Shown here one piece after another: positions 1 through 11,783 of a stretch of DNA of 64,000 bases. A model generated the notes under the pieces. That model did no database searches. It worked only from the letters and a program-made list of their open reading frames with translations, and had not been told where the DNA came from. Positions within the stretch are counted from its first letter, which is position 1. The number at the start of each line of letters is the position of its first letter. The position numbers were made by a program, and so were the translations under genes. This DNA comes from Sorex araneus (taxonomy: Eukaryota > Chordata > Mammalia > Eulipotyphla > Soricidae). The DNA lies in the NCBI RefSeq assembly GCF_027595985.1, contig NC_073302.1, forward strand, positions 13,396,311-13,460,310, in the 5' to 3' direction.

Positions 1-58
1 CGTATAAACACACTGAGTTTTTCTGATCTGTAGTTTGACTTCCTTCTGAGATGCTAGG

Positions 59-371
59 AAATGTACACGGATGGAAGGATGGGTGTGGGACACTGTATAA
101 CTGAAACTTAATCATGAACAGCATTATTTTGTTTTTGTGTTTTTTTTTTCTTTTTGGGTCACACCTGGTGATGCACAGGAGTTACTCCTGGCCTATGCAC
201 TCAGGAATTACTTCTAGTGGTGCTTGGGGAACCACATGGGATGCTGGGAACGAACCTGGGTTGGCTACATGCAAGGCAAACGCCCTACCCGCTGTGCTAT
301 CACTCTAGCCCCTCACAAACAGCTTTGTAAGGGTCTGTCTCACAGTGATTAAAAACAAAACAAAACAAAAA
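59..371 (+). mobile_element. L1 3' end, split by a SINE
   Basis: The pieces 59-121 and 322-371 match the 3' end shared by other L1 copies in the window (ATGACTGAAAC..., CATGAACAGC, TTTGTAA..GTCT, CTCACAGTGATT, poly-A). A type A SINE at 141-312 interrupts it. Confidence 0.7.
141..312 (-). mobile_element. Type A SINE (SOR-like)
   Basis: Complete antisense copy, from a poly-T stretch and CTTTTTGGGTCACACC to TGCTATCACTCTAGCCCC. It is inserted in an L1 3' end and flanked by the imperfect repeat ATGAACAG/ACAAACAG. Confidence 0.88.
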
Positions 372-470
372 TGTCCCTTATCATAAAACATGACAGAACA
401 TGGAAAAGACTACTAACATTTTTACCACCACCATCCACCCTTGAGTGGTCAGCATTAATATCAACTCTTT

Positions 471-660
471 GTGGGCTGGAACAATAGTACAGCGAGCAGG
501 GTGTGTGCCTTGCAGTCGGCCAACCTGGATTCAATCCCCGGCATCCTATGTGGTTCCCTGAACACCTACCTCCAGGAGTGATTCCTGGGTACAGAGCCAG
601 GAATAACACAAGAATCGACGGGTACGCACAAAACCCCACCCCACAAAAAAGCAAAAGTAA
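471..660 (+). mobile_element. Type A SINE, diverged
   Basis: The sense head GGCTGGAACAATAGTACAGC and the B-box-like GATTCAATCCCCGGCATCC are clear. The body ends in an A-rich tail. Confidence 0.8.
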
Positions 661-784
661 AATAAAACCGAAGACCAAAGAAATAACACCCCACCCTAAT
701 GGATCTTTTGCTATGTGCCAGGTTGAGTACTTTATGATTCTAAATATTGCAGTATAAAATAACAACCAATGGTATTTCTGTTCC

Positions 785-890
785 CTAACAGATGAAGAAA
801 CTGAAATTTCAGTAATGTTCCCTCAACCAAGACAATAAGTGATCCAAACAAGCCCTGACCAACACCCATCTGACTATTCTCCATTCAGTA
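785..890 (-). mobile_element. MIR-like fossil
   Basis: The CAGATGAAGAAACTGAAA motif and flanking order fit an antisense MIR core; heavily diverged. Confidence 0.3.
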
Positions 891-2214
891 TATCTCAGGG
901 CCTGAGTAGCTGAGCTGGCTATTTTCCAAATAAGCTCCATAGCTACCCTAGGTTTAATTACCATAGACGTAGATTCCTGGCATGAAAAATTATCTTTTCA
1001 ATTATCAAGATGACTTAATTAGCAATAAATCATGTGGGTATCACATACCCCTTTTCACTGCATAATCATAGGGGAGTATGTGATATTCTCCTCAAATTAA
1101 TACCTCAGACTAATCATAATATGAGACAAACCAAGATTGAGACTGTTTTACAAAATCCATGAAATAATTAATTTTCCAAATAATCAGATCATTAATGACA
1201 AGGATAGGTTGAGAAACTATCAGACTGAAAAAGGCTAAGAAAATATGATGAGTAAATATAAGGTGATAGAGGTGGCAATCTAATTGAATTCTAGAACAAA
1301 AAAGGATATTAGTATAAAAACCAGGGAACACACTAAAAACATATTTGTATTTGACTGATACTTAAATAATAGTAGTAATAGAAATTTTCACTTCTAGTTC
1401 TAATGAAAAAGTTGTGGTTAACAAAAGTTGACACAGGTCAAGTTAGGTGAAAAATGATATTTCAAAATAAAGAGTTAACTGAATTGCTATTTGGAGAAGT
1501 CCGTATAGCAATATGGTAGTATTGCTGCTTGTTATTGGAACAAAGTTGGTCTAGTGTTTGGCCTTAACTGCAGAGAAGGAATCAGGATAAGAAAATAAAC
1601 TTTTCTAAACTGTCATGAAGTTCTCCCATTTAGTTGAATGACCTTGTGAGTAGGATGTACAATTAATTCCTAGCCTGTTTTAATGTTTTTAATATCTTTT
1701 CTTCAAAAAAGTATAAAGGAAGAGTTCTAAAACTTATGTTAGTAGACAGGCTGAAATAGGATGCCTGTTTTTCCACAGAAACAGAGAAGTCTTTGTATCT
1801 TGAAAAAATAAAATCAGCATGACTTTCCATCTCTGATTTATTTTTCTCATTGCAAGAAATGTTTTTGAGAGGATAGAGAGAAATGTAAAACTGTTTATCC
1901 TTTTTATTCCCCCTCAGATATGGATTTTGCTCAAAAATATCTAAATTGTTCAATTCCAAAGAGAAATTTGGACTTGAAGCTTCTTCAGCAATGATTATTC
2001 TGACAAAGTATATATAGGACTAGTTTAAAAATTAATTGCCTTATTATATTTCCTTATGTGTTAAATAAATTCTCAGATATGATATGCCCATATGTCTCAA
2101 TAATATGGGCAAGCTTGCTCTCCTGTAATTTGATAGATTTCTAGGAAATATTAGCAATGATCTGTTAAGTCATTTACAATTAATAGTATTTTTTACCCTG
2201 TACTTTTTCTCATT

Positions 2215-2375
2215 TGTTCTGATAACCCTGAGAGATAAATACTCTGAATAACAAAATTGTAGATGAGAAGTTGTAAGAAAGGTTACATGATAAACCCAAG
2301 CTTAGATAGCTGTTAAATAGCAGAGTGGGAAGAGTCAATTTAAGGTCTTCTGATACCACATCCCTGTATTGTTTT
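2215..2375 (-). mobile_element. MIR fossil
   Basis: Antisense MIR order is visible: ATAACCCTGAGAG, GATGAGAAG, GATAGCTGTTAAATAGCAGAG and GTCTTCTGATACCACAT. Confidence 0.5.
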
Positions 2376-2509
2376 TATGACATTGGAACCTCTGATTTTC
2401 TCCGTACCCCAGTGATTGAGGTAAGGAGTCATCAGGAACCAAATACTTAATAAATACAATGATGAATATATGCATTTTTCTGTGACAGTCTATAACGTTT
2501 AGCAGATTC

Positions 2510-2671
2510 TTTTTGTTTGTTTCTGGGCCACATTGGTGGTGCCCAGGGCTTACTCCTGGGTCTGTGCTCAGGGCTTACTCCTCCCGGCCTCAGGGGACCA
2601 TATGGGATGCCAAAGTGAACTCGGGTTGGCTGTGTAGAAGACAAGAGCCCTGTTGTACTATCTCTCTGGCC
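2510..2671 (-). mobile_element. Type A SINE, older copy
   Basis: Antisense copy (TTCTGGGCCACATTGGTGGT ... TATCTCTCTGGCC). It belongs to an older variant with GGGCCACA in place of GGGTCACA. Confidence 0.78.
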
Positions 2672-2822
2672 TGTGTCCGCACATTTAATCAATTCTTAAA
2701 GATATCTATGATACCTATGAACAAATTTAGAAAGTTTCATTCTAAACATTTGTATAGGAAGGTCTTTACATTTTTCTTACATTGCCAGAAAAGTAGTGAA
2801 AATATGGCTTATATTAACAGGA

Positions 2823-3095
2823 TTCCTTCCTCCCTCCCTCCCTCCCTCCCTTCCTTCCTTCCTTCCTTCCTTCCTTCCTTCCTTCCTTCCTTCCTTCCTT
2901 CCTTCCTTCCTTCCTTCCTTCCTTCCTTCCTTCCTTCTTCCTCCCTCCTTCCCTCCTTCCCTCCCTCCCTCTCTCCCTTCCTTCCTTCCTTCCTTCCTTC
3001 CTTCCTTCCTTCCTTCCTTCCTTCCTTCCTTCCTTCCTTCCTTCCTTCCTTCCTTCCTTCCTTCCTTCTTCTCTTTCCTTCCTCTCTTTCCTTCT
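2823..3095 (+). repeat. (CCTT)n microsatellite, about 270 bp
   Basis: A nearly pure pyrimidine strand of CCTT and CCCT units, directly next to an antisense type A SINE. It keeps several frames open (Leu-Pro-Ser-Phe repeats), which are artefacts. Confidence 0.97.
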
Positions 3096-3258
3096 TATTT
3101 TTGGGCCACATGTGGTAGTGCTCGGGGCTTACTCCTGGCTCCGTGCTTAAGGATCACTCCTGGAGGTGCTCAGAGGACCATATGGGGTGCTGGGGACTGA
3201 ACTGAGGTCGATCACATGCAAAGCAAATGCCCAATCCTCTGTATTATCATTTCAGCTC
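3096..3258 (-). mobile_element. Type A SINE, older copy
   Basis: Antisense copy (ATTTTTGGGCCACATGTGG ... TTATCATTTCAGCTCC) whose A-rich tail position is taken by the CCTT repeat, suggesting the microsatellite grew at the SINE tail. Confidence 0.78.
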
Positions 3259-3435
3259 CTTCCTTCCCTTTTAAAACCAATTTCTAACAAATATCATCAT
3301 TAAAAAAGGTTTACTTTTAATTGTCTTGAATGGCTTTTTAAAAGATTCTACATTTGAATAGAATGACCAGCAAAGCACATAGATATTTAAGAGAAGATTT
3401 TTTGCAGGGAAGTCTGTCCTTTCTTCTTTGTTTGT

Positions 3436-3586
3436 TCTAGGGCCACGTCTAGTGGTATGCAAGAGCTATTCCGGACTCTGTGCTTGGGAGTTGCTCCCAC
3501 CAGTGCTTGGGGGTGACATGCAGGGCCAGGGATTGAGCCCGGATCCTTCAAAAGTGCTCTGCCAGTTGTGCTATTTCTTAGGCCCC
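3436..3586 (-). mobile_element. Type A SINE, strongly diverged
   Basis: Antisense order is retained (TCTAGGGCCACGTCTAGTGG, GGGATTGAGCCC, TGTGCTATTTCTTAGGCCCC). Confidence 0.65.
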
Positions 3587-3889
3587 ATGGATTATTTTTT
3601 TTAAAAATTAATTTTTTTTGGTTAAAACACCATGATTTACAAAGTTGTTCGTGATAGACTTTTAGCCATACAACACCAATTCTACCACCACTGTGAACTT
3701 CTCTCTACCAGGGTTCCTCCCAACCCCAGCCCGAGTCATTGGCAGACACATTTTTAAGTTCCATGTATTATCTTTCTTAACTAAACTGTTCACCTAAGGA
3801 AACTGCATCCTCTAGGAGATGCAACAGAAAAAAAAACAAAACAAAACAAGGAAATTAACATCTAATGAGTACCTCTAAACCTCTATGCT

Positions 3890-4050
3890 GGTATTTTTTT
3901 TACCCATGTATGTAACCTCTCTAACTTCTTAGGAAATCTTTGCTATCTTGCTTTTAGAGGCAGACTTATTTAGGAACGTGGCATAACTAGTAAATGGCGG
4001 AACTCGTATTGTACCTAGGTCTGTCTGACGCCACGGCTCTCCCCCACATG
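3890..4050 (-). mobile_element. MIR fossil
   Basis: Contains AGAGGCAGACTTATTTAGG, ACTAGTAAATGGCGGAACTC and CTGACGCCACGGCTCT, the antisense MIR order. Confidence 0.5.
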
Positions 4051-4826
4051 TACCCTAAAACAGAATGGGCTAGATTAGACTTGGCCATGTGAGTCTCAAT
4101 GTAAGTGTAGGTTTGGATGTGGGTAGGCATGATTCACCGGCCTAGGGATGGAGACATAAATCTAGAAATCAGATCTGAGCTACAGCAGAAAATAAATATT
4201 TCATAAAAGAAGTGTGAAATACTGAGAATATCCTTGGAGAATGATTTGAAAAGCAGGAATTGGGACATTATAAATATCAAAGTTGAGTGACACATAGAAA
4301 TGAAAGCATCACCGACATTGAAGGGTGGGAAGTGGGACATGAGGAGGCAGAACCATTGGAACCAGGAGCCGGGCTTTGAGAAGTGAAGGACAGAGGTTGT
4401 AATTTAGCCATTGAAGGATACGGGCTAAGCTCAAAGGAACCGGTAGCAAATGGAACTTAATCAGAGCATCTTTTCTTAGGTCATCACTGATATTAGATTA
4501 AGGGCTCAGCACCAAGATCAAAGGTGGAAATTAAGCAGTTTGCCAGCTTTATCAGTATTCTCTACCAGTATACTAGGAGTATGAAAAGTAGAGAGTGAAA
4601 TAAATACATGATACTTTCCCAGTTAAGCTAGTATGACCCTCCTATACCAATATCAGTATAGCCAGCAAATAACAAATTATTGGGCCCAACCCCAGACCTA
4701 TTGAATCAGAAATTATAGGATAGGTCCACTGAACCTATAATTATTGTAATGTCTTCCAGATGATTCTGATGCATGTTAGAGTTTGAAATCTACTGATTTA
4801 GTGAGTAACACACCCCCCTCCACAAA

Positions 4827-4827
<1 letters not shown>

Positions 4828-4872
<45 letters not shown>

Positions 4873-4873
4873 G
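4828..4873 (+). repeat. (TAA)n microsatellite
   Basis: About 15 uninterrupted AAT/TAA units. Confidence 0.97.
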
Positions 4874-5461
4874 TAATGGCAACTCAAATGCAGAAGATAA
4901 TAAAAATGAATAAGGAGAAGTTTTGTTTGAGGCATTCCAGGTTCTGTGCTTTGTTTATATGAGAATTATTTAACTTAAGGAGGCCATTCTAGCAGAGTTG
5001 TAATAGAACTTGAGGGTTAGGCAAAATGGACTTTTCTTGGAAAATTAATAACTTTTTTTCTAGTTTGCTTTTGTTTGTCAAATATTAGAGGACAGGGGGT
5101 CCAAAGGAGAAGTATTTTATAAATTGATTGGTCCATGGGAGTCATTTCATATCTCACTTTGCTCACAAAGAATAAATAGACATTTTCTGAGATTGTAAGA
5201 GTTTTACTTAAATGTGACAAAGTGTCAAATTATTTGGAAATATTAAACATACTAAATTGAAAACAAATTAACACAGAAAGCATCGGGAGAAATCACAAAA
5301 GCATAAATTGTGTAACCAGCTGACACAGTTATTAATCAGATTTTGTGTTTGCAGTGCACTGGATACTGTGCTAGATCCAGGGAATATAGTGTGGGAAAAG
5401 GACAGATGAAATTCATTGATATTATAATGAAGACATTCTAGATGATGAAGTGTAAAAAACT

Positions 5462-6655
5462 AAAGCACGCCGAGGGGCGTGTGCACTCGAGGTCTCTCCG
5501 TGTGGCTCTGTCTCACCGCCCGTGTTCGGTGCCCTGGAACCTCTGTTGTGTGCTGTCGGTCAAGGGCAGGCGACAGAAGGAAGAAGGCCAAACTGGTTGC
5601 TCGATCAGTTTATTTTGTTCTGTCTCTCTCTGCTTCTTCTGAGTCTGGGATTTCTCTGGATCTTCTTCTATCTCCTTCTCTCTCCCCTGTCTTCTTCTTC
5701 TGTCCCTGGATCTCTCTCTGGATCTGTGGATCTGGCCCCCCAACCCACTCTTACAGCCTAGTTAAATCCCTCCAGCATGAGGGGGTTGGGGCGTACCCAT
5801 AGGTGTGGTCACCATCAATAGGGTTGAGGTTCCTTTCCCTTAGGGGATGCTTCTCCTAGGACTTAATTCTCTTTCAGCAGGAGGATCCACCCAAGGGTGG
5901 AGTCCCACGAGTGTGTTTCTCCTCTCCTCGGCCAGCAAACATATAAGAATTCATAATATTAATCATTTTGTATGTACACAATAAGAAATGCATTAAAGGT
6001 TATAGAATTGCTCTCCAGGGGCCATCTCGATCTCAGACTACAGTGCTCAGGCCAGATCAGTCTTTCCTATCCCTAGCAGGGTCCTAGTCTCATCATTACT
6101 TTTGGATAATGACAGCATTTGTCTATGATCAAGCTCTTAACTTATAGTTAAGAATTTGGCACTTTGGCCGGGCCCATCTCGATGCCAGGGTAGCACATAA
6201 CTCACCGCTTGCCCTGGATCCTTCCCATCCCTCGTCGGGACCCTGCTTTTGGGGTGCTAGGAACTGAGGGCAATTGAGGCTTAAGTGGAGAAAGCAGATG
6301 CCCGGGAGGGAATAATATTCAAAACCAATTAAGTCCCAAGTTACAAAAACATAATATTATCTTCTTGTGTCTATACAAAAAAGACATAGCTTTAAAGTAA
6401 ATTATTCAAAAGGCATAAAGAGGGGAGAAAGGCAATGTTATGATATTCAGTGTCCTAGGAAGGTCTGACCTTACAAATTAGCAGAGTCAGATTAAGGGAA
6501 AACGGATTAACTGTTTTGGGAAAGAGAGCATAGAGAAGTGATTACAAGCTAAACAAAGGGTTGGGAGTGACTCGGGTACACCTTGATGGGTGTGACTAGG
6601 GTAAACCTAAACTCCAGAAAAACCGGGATGAGCTCCTTGAGACAAGGGGGGGGAA
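5462..6655 (-). mobile_element. Candidate LTR or endogenous-retrovirus-derived block
   Basis: This 1.2-kb block differs sharply from its AT-rich surroundings. On the minus strand an AATAAA (near 5610) is followed by GC-rich sequence reminiscent of an LTR R/U5 region, and a polypyrimidine tract lies at 5620-5740. The block also holds a diverged internal duplication (about 6015-6095 and 6172-6255). No open reading frame for gag, pol or env is seen, and no clear target-site duplication was found. Class is not assigned. It could instead be another interspersed repeat. Confidence 0.35.
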
Positions 6656-7579
6656 AGGACAAAGTAATGTCATCCTACAATGAAGAAAGAAAATAAATAT
6701 GTAAATAAAATATATGGTGTATTAAATAGCAAGAGTTGTTATAATTTTAAGAATGACACTTGAATAAAGAGCAAAACCAAACCAAAAGGGCACATGCCCG
6801 TGGATCCCCTGAGTGAAATGTATTGTTTACAAAGGAAACAGCAAATGTGGGTTCCTGATGCTTAATTATGATGAGCACATTTGAGCAGTAGTTAAGGGAG
6901 TGTGCCTCAAGAAAGCTGGGATCAGGTGTTAGTAAGGAGAGCAAAATATAGATAGAAGAGAATTCTTCCAGTCCATCTGTGTTTCTAGAGTTAAAAAAAA
7001 ATAAGTGAAAAAATTGGGGGTGGGAGAATGGTAGCAATTTAGAGAATGTGGTTTTGGTTCACAAATAGGCAGTTAAATAAATAGAACAATAAGGAAAATA
7101 TAGAAATACTGATATGAACGCAACATTTGACCATATGGCAGAGGAGATAATAAAGTTTAAGGATAAGTGGATAATGATGAACTTTTGATAAAATGAATAC
7201 AAGATTCAGAATTCACAAGCTTACGATTTGGTCCCTGGTACAGTCAACATCAACATTTTCAGTTAAGCAGGTTTTTGTTTGCTCATATGGAAACAGAGCT
7301 ATCAAAATTGTCATTTATGTGAAAAATGAAATCTGAATTCTAAACACTAGAAAATAATTTATAGAAAACCAACCAGGTATTAATAATTACTTTCTCATTA
7401 AGCAAACCTTTTACAGTGGTTATAAAAAGAATACAATTGTTGCTATTGAAGAAGCATTTTAAAAAATTTAACTACCTTTCATTTTTAATTTTTTTTGGTT
7501 TACAATACTATTAAGATGATACTGAGATCTCAGGTTTCTTCTCTTCTCAAAATTACTTTTGAGACATAGCCGAAACAAC

Positions 7580-8320
7580 ATCTGCACTTCTATGTTAATT
7601 GCAGCACTATTTACATTAGCCAGAAGCTGGAAGTAGCCTGACTACCCGAGAACAGATAAATGGATAAAGAAACTATGGTATATCTACACAATGGAATACT
7701 ACACAGCTGTTAGGAAAAATGAGCTCATGAAATTTGCCTATAAATGGAGCATGTCATGCTGAGTGAAATGAGTCAGAAGGAGAGGGAAAGATATGACTGC
7801 ATTTATATGTGGGATGGGGCTGGAGTGATAGCAGAACAGTAGGGCGTTTGCCTTGCACGCAGCCAACCCGGGTTCAATTCAACAACAGTATGACACTAAT
7901 ACCTGGCCAGGGAACACAGGTCAGGAGGACTGGTCATCAATTGGTGAGTGGTGTGGGAGAAGGGCGTTAGTTAAGATAAAGGAGGATCCATTATCACAAC
8001 ACTAGTTGGAAATGATCAGTCTAGACAAGAACTAAGTCTTGAAAGCAGGTAAAAGGTTATAGATGATAACCTTTCAGCATCTGTATCGCAAACCATAATG
8101 CCTAAAATGAGAGAGAAAAAGATAAAGAGTGAGAGAAGAGAGGTGGCTGTTTTAGAGGCAGGCTTGGGCGGGGGGTGGCTTGAATGGGAGGGAAACTGGG
8201 GACACTGTGCTGGGAAATTACACTGGTGGAAGGATGGATGTTGGAACATTGTATGACTGAAACCCAATCACGAACAGCTTTGTAGTGCTCTATCTCACAG
8301 TGATTCGTTAATTTAAAAAA
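7580..8320 (+). mobile_element. L1 3' region, split by a SINE fragment
   Basis: The L1 ORF2 end motif region is recognisable (GCAGCACTATTTACATTAGCC, TGGAATACTACACAGC, CTGAGTGAAATGAGTCAGA). A purine-rich 3' UTR follows and ends CTCACAGTGATTCGTT plus A-rich tail. No open frame is left. Confidence 0.82.
7816..7880 (+). mobile_element. SINE head fragment inside the L1
   Basis: GGGCTGGAGTGATAGCAGAA through GGGTTCAATTC is the shared tRNA-like head. The body is missing, so type A or B cannot be told. Confidence 0.65.
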
Positions 8321-8324
8321 ATTA

Positions 8325-8492
8325 CTCTGAGAGTGATAGTATAATGGATAGGGCACTTGCCTTGCACGCGGCTGATCCGGGTTCAATACCTGGCACCCTC
8401 TATGGTTCCCCATGGCCATAAGGAAGGATCCCTGAGAGCAGAGCCAGTAAGCCCTGGGCACTGCCAGGTATGTCCAACAAAACAAAACCCAC
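8325..8492 (+). mobile_element. Type A SINE
   Basis: Sense copy directly following the L1 tail (GAGAGTGATAGTATAATGG ... CTGCCAGGTATGTCC, A-rich tail). Confidence 0.78.
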
Positions 8493-8516
8493 AAAATTAC
8501 TTTTTAAGTGAAGGTA

Positions 8517-8555
8517 CGTGTGTGTGTGTGTGTGTGTGTATTTGTGTGTGTGTGT
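8517..8555 (+). repeat. (TG)n microsatellite
   Basis: About 18 TG units with one TATT interruption, 25 bases after a SINE tail. Confidence 0.95.
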
Positions 8556-9504
8556 AAAATAATAGAGTATTATTTGGATTTGAGAATTATTTTGGCTCTG
8601 TTTCTTCCATCCTAAAAGGTGAAGGAAATACGAAATAGCTTTCCTAGCTGAATCAAGATCTGACTCTGGAAACATAACCCTTTTTGTTCTATTTTGCCAT
8701 TAAGTTTTACTGCTGACTTTTCAAATAAATTTTTGATTTTGGTAAGATCAGTTATCAGAAAATATTTTCAACTTAGGCAGTAGTTTTATTGAGCATTAAG
8801 AATTTGAAGATAGGAAAAAAAAGAAGAAGAATTTGAAGATAGTTTTATTCTAACCATAGACTATTTGCCCTCAGAAATACTAGGAATGTTTAGCATAATA
8901 GCCCAATGTTTTCAAAAATAAAGCTATCTTTTTTCCCTTGAGAAATGGAACTTTTCTCATTACGTCGTGATCTTTTCCATGATCGTAGAAATGTTCCTTC
9001 ACAGCAGAAAAAGAAAAGCTATTTTTTTTGTTACCTTTAAAACCCATGACCCAAACATGAAATTAAGAATTGTTAATAACTTTTAATTTTGTTAGTTTTT
9101 TTAAGTAAAAAGAAAAATTTGTTAGAAAACCTTTATTTTTCTAGCTGCCTTTTAATACTATTTTAATACTTTGAGAGTGCTTATGGCCAGAACATTTCTA
9201 TTCATTCCAGACTCTCATTTTTTACTAGTCATTTCAATTCTTTCCAAAGCTAATTTAGCTTCAGATATTTCAAAGAGGAGGAAGAAAATGGATATATTCA
9301 TTTATTTTTTTGTGGTTATATCCTTGTCAGAATTCTAACATATAAAATATCCAAGGAAAAAGAAAGGTAGGAAAGTAGTTTTTGAATAGCCATAGATAAA
9401 ATTGAGTTCTCCTAATTTAAGGATGCAATTTTTAATACAAGGATATTGTTTTTAATATGCTATGATTTCTAGAGTTCAAGTTGATGACCTGGGGGTGAGG
9501 AGGG

Positions 9505-9620
9505 AGCTTGCTAACCTGGAGTGTGTGTTTCACATGCTGGAACCGGCTCTGATCCCCATTCAATACAGGATGGTCCCCCAAGTACCACTGGGAGTGATCC
9601 CTAAACAAAACAAACAAAAA
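9505..9620 (+). mobile_element. Type A SINE fragment, diverged
   Basis: GATCCCCATTCAATACAGG, ATGGTCCCCCAAGTACCACT and an A-rich CAAACAAA tail are in the expected order; the head is poor. Confidence 0.5.
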
Positions 9621-9699
9621 CTGATGGCCTGCTATCAAATGATACACCATACACAAAAGTTGTATCTTGAAAATCTTAGGAAACCCCCTCCACCCAGTA

Positions 9700-10090
9700 T
9701 ATTTTTAAAATTTTAATTAGAGAATCACTGTGATATACAGTTACAAACCTCTGAACTTTCGTGTGTGCATTTCAGTCATACAGTGATTGTTTACCCATCC
9801 CTCTACCAGTGCCCTTTCTCCTCCACCAATGATCCCAGTATCCCTCTCACCACCCTCACCCCATCCTCCACCACTTCACCCTGCCTCTGCGGTAGGGCAT
9901 TCCCCTTTGTTCCCTTTCCTTTTGGGTGTTGTAGCCTGCCATAGAGGTATTGAGTGGCCTTCATGTTCATTCTGTAGTCTACTTTCAGCTCGCATCTTCC
10001 AACCCGAGTGGGTCCTCCCAACATCCTCTACTTGGTGTTCCCTTCTCTATCTGAGCTGCCTTTTCCCCCAGCATATGAGGCCAGTTTCCC
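9700..10090 (-). mobile_element. L1 3' end
   Basis: Antisense L1 3' UTR: T-rich tail, AATCACTGTGATATACAGTT, CAGTCATACAGTGATTG, a pyrimidine-rich stretch, TTTTGGGTGTTGTAG and CCATAGAGGTATTGAGTGGC. Confidence 0.8.
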
Positions 10091-10489
10091 AAACTGTGTC
10101 CTCCCGATATTTTCAACAGCACAAAACATGCCAAGACATTTACTTGATAATTTAGAAAACATTAAACCTATTAGCTAGTGAACAGGAAAGCATGTCTTTG
10201 GCCAGAAATGTAGGATTGTGCATAGCTTTTTCCTTCTTAAACATTTTTTCCAAAATTGTTTCTACCCTATGTTCATTATATGTTCTTTTTTCCTGGCCAC
10301 ATTTCCCCTCCAAGCTAGTAATTACCCCCATAACTTCTTGCCATTTTTCTAGGTTAGTTAACAGAATTTTTAAAACTTCATTTTTGTCTGCCTTCGCCTG
10401 TTTGAGAGTCTAACCAATTCTTAGGATTCTCAAAACAAATCGCAGGATCTGGGATTATTTTTATCATCTTATTATTGCTTTCTTTTGGG

Positions 10490-10640
10490 GGAACTCATTA
10501 TATGACCGGCACTATGCTAAGTATCTTGTGTCTCTTCAATTCTCATAGTAACTGAAGTTTGTTAAAAGTGTGTCCATTTTGCAAAGGAGAATGGAGTCTA
10601 ACATGGAACAACTGCGTGGTCCCAGCCTGTTACTCTCGGA
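10490..10640 (-). mobile_element. MIR fossil
   Basis: CCGGCACTATGCTAAGTATC followed by CATTTTGCAAAGGAGAATGG is the antisense MIR order. Confidence 0.5.
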
Positions 10641-10830
10641 GTTGTGATGGGAACTCATTCTCTTTGTCTCTATAGGCTGTGAATTTTCCATAGGCCCTGA
10701 TGTGTGTCTGTGCTCACTTCCTGTGTCCCACCCCTCCGACCCTGATCAATGTGATTATTAAATAATGGAAATCCTAAATGATCTCTTCCTGCCCATGTTT
10801 AGTGGAACAGAATCCTTTGAATATATTCCA

Positions 10831-10998
10831 GATGACTGAAGAGATAGTATAGCAGGCAGGGTGCATGCAGTTCATCTAGGTTCTATCTCTTGCACCCGAT
10901 ATGGTCCCCAGGGGCCCATCGGGAGTGAGCCCTGAATCCTGAGCCAGGAATAACCCTTGAGCACCTCCACGTGTGGCTCCCAGACAAGCACAACAAAT
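10831..10998 (+). mobile_element. Type A SINE, diverged
   Basis: Sense order is visible: GAAGAGATAGTATAGCAGGC, CCCGATATGGTCCCC, GCACCTCCACGTGTGGC, A-rich end. Confidence 0.7.
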
Positions 10999-11103
10999 AT
11001 GTAGGCATATATACGTTTGTAGATATGTGGTATATAGAGAAATAAAATACTTTGAGATGACACATGACTGAATTTCCTTTTGAAAAGTTAATGACTCAGA
11101 ACC

Positions 11104-11173
11104 AGAGGATGTAGCTCAGCAGTAGAGCACTGGCCTTGCATGTGTGAGGCCCTGTGTGTTATTCCTGGCACCG
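11104..11173 (+). mobile_element. tRNA-Ala-like SINE
   Basis: AGGATGTAGCTCAGCAGTAG (A box) and GCCTTGCATGTGTGAGGCCC resemble tRNA-Ala or rodent ID elements rather than the SOR head. The B box is degenerate (TGTTATTCC), so it is not a functional tRNA gene. Confidence 0.6.
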
Positions 11174-11298
11174 TAGAAAACATATAAAAGTTGAGATTAG
11201 TCATTATAGTCTTTGTTTACATTTCAAGAGGTGTTGAAGTGCTTAGTTCCATAATGTTGAGTTTCTTTCATAAATCTCTGTTCTTCTTTCTGCTATTT

Positions 11299-11512
11299 TG
11301 TTCGAGTGGGCACCAGTAACGTCTCTCATTGTGAGAGTTGTTGTTACTGTTTTGGGCATATCCAATACATCACGGGTAGCTTGCCAGGCTCTGCCGTGGG
11401 GGCGAGATACTCTCGGTAGCTTGCCGGGCTCTCCGAGAGGGGCGGAGGAATCGAACACAGGTCGGCTGCATGAAAGGTGAACACCCTACCGCTGTGCTAT
11501 CACTCTAGCCCC
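11299..11512 (-). mobile_element. Type B SINE, tail-truncated
   Basis: Antisense copy from GTTCGAGTGGGCACCAGTAAC to CTATCACTCTAGCC. It is flanked by the duplication CTTTCTGCTAT at about 11287 and 11514. Confidence 0.88.
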
Positions 11513-11610
11513 TTTCTGCTATAACTCTACATTAGTACTTTACTAGCAACTAACATGGCTACAAAAAAAAATAAATGATAGCAGATGAATAATTCTATCT
11601 TAAATTCTCA

Positions 11611-11783
11611 TGGGATTGGAGAGATAGTATATGGGTTAAGGCATTTGATTCATCCTGTTTAAATCCCTGGCATTATATATGCCCCCTGAGCACCTTTAGG
11701 AGTGATCCCTGAGCACAGGGCCAGGAGTAAGCCTTGAGCATCACCAGGTGTGGCCTTGAAACAAACAAGCAAAAAAAAAAAGA
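11611..11783 (+). mobile_element. Type A SINE, diverged
   Basis: GGGATTGGAGAGATAGTATA to CATCACCAGGTGTGGCC and an A-rich tail. Confidence 0.75.

Noticed and set aside
2513..3200. Long Leu-Pro-Ser-Phe and Lys-Glu-Gly-Arg frames on both strands
   Set aside because: They are translations of the CCTT microsatellite and its flanking SINEs, not genes.
5479..5802. 107-codon frame in the LTR-like block
   Set aside because: Ser/Leu-rich translation of a polypyrimidine tract; opposite in orientation to the presumed element.
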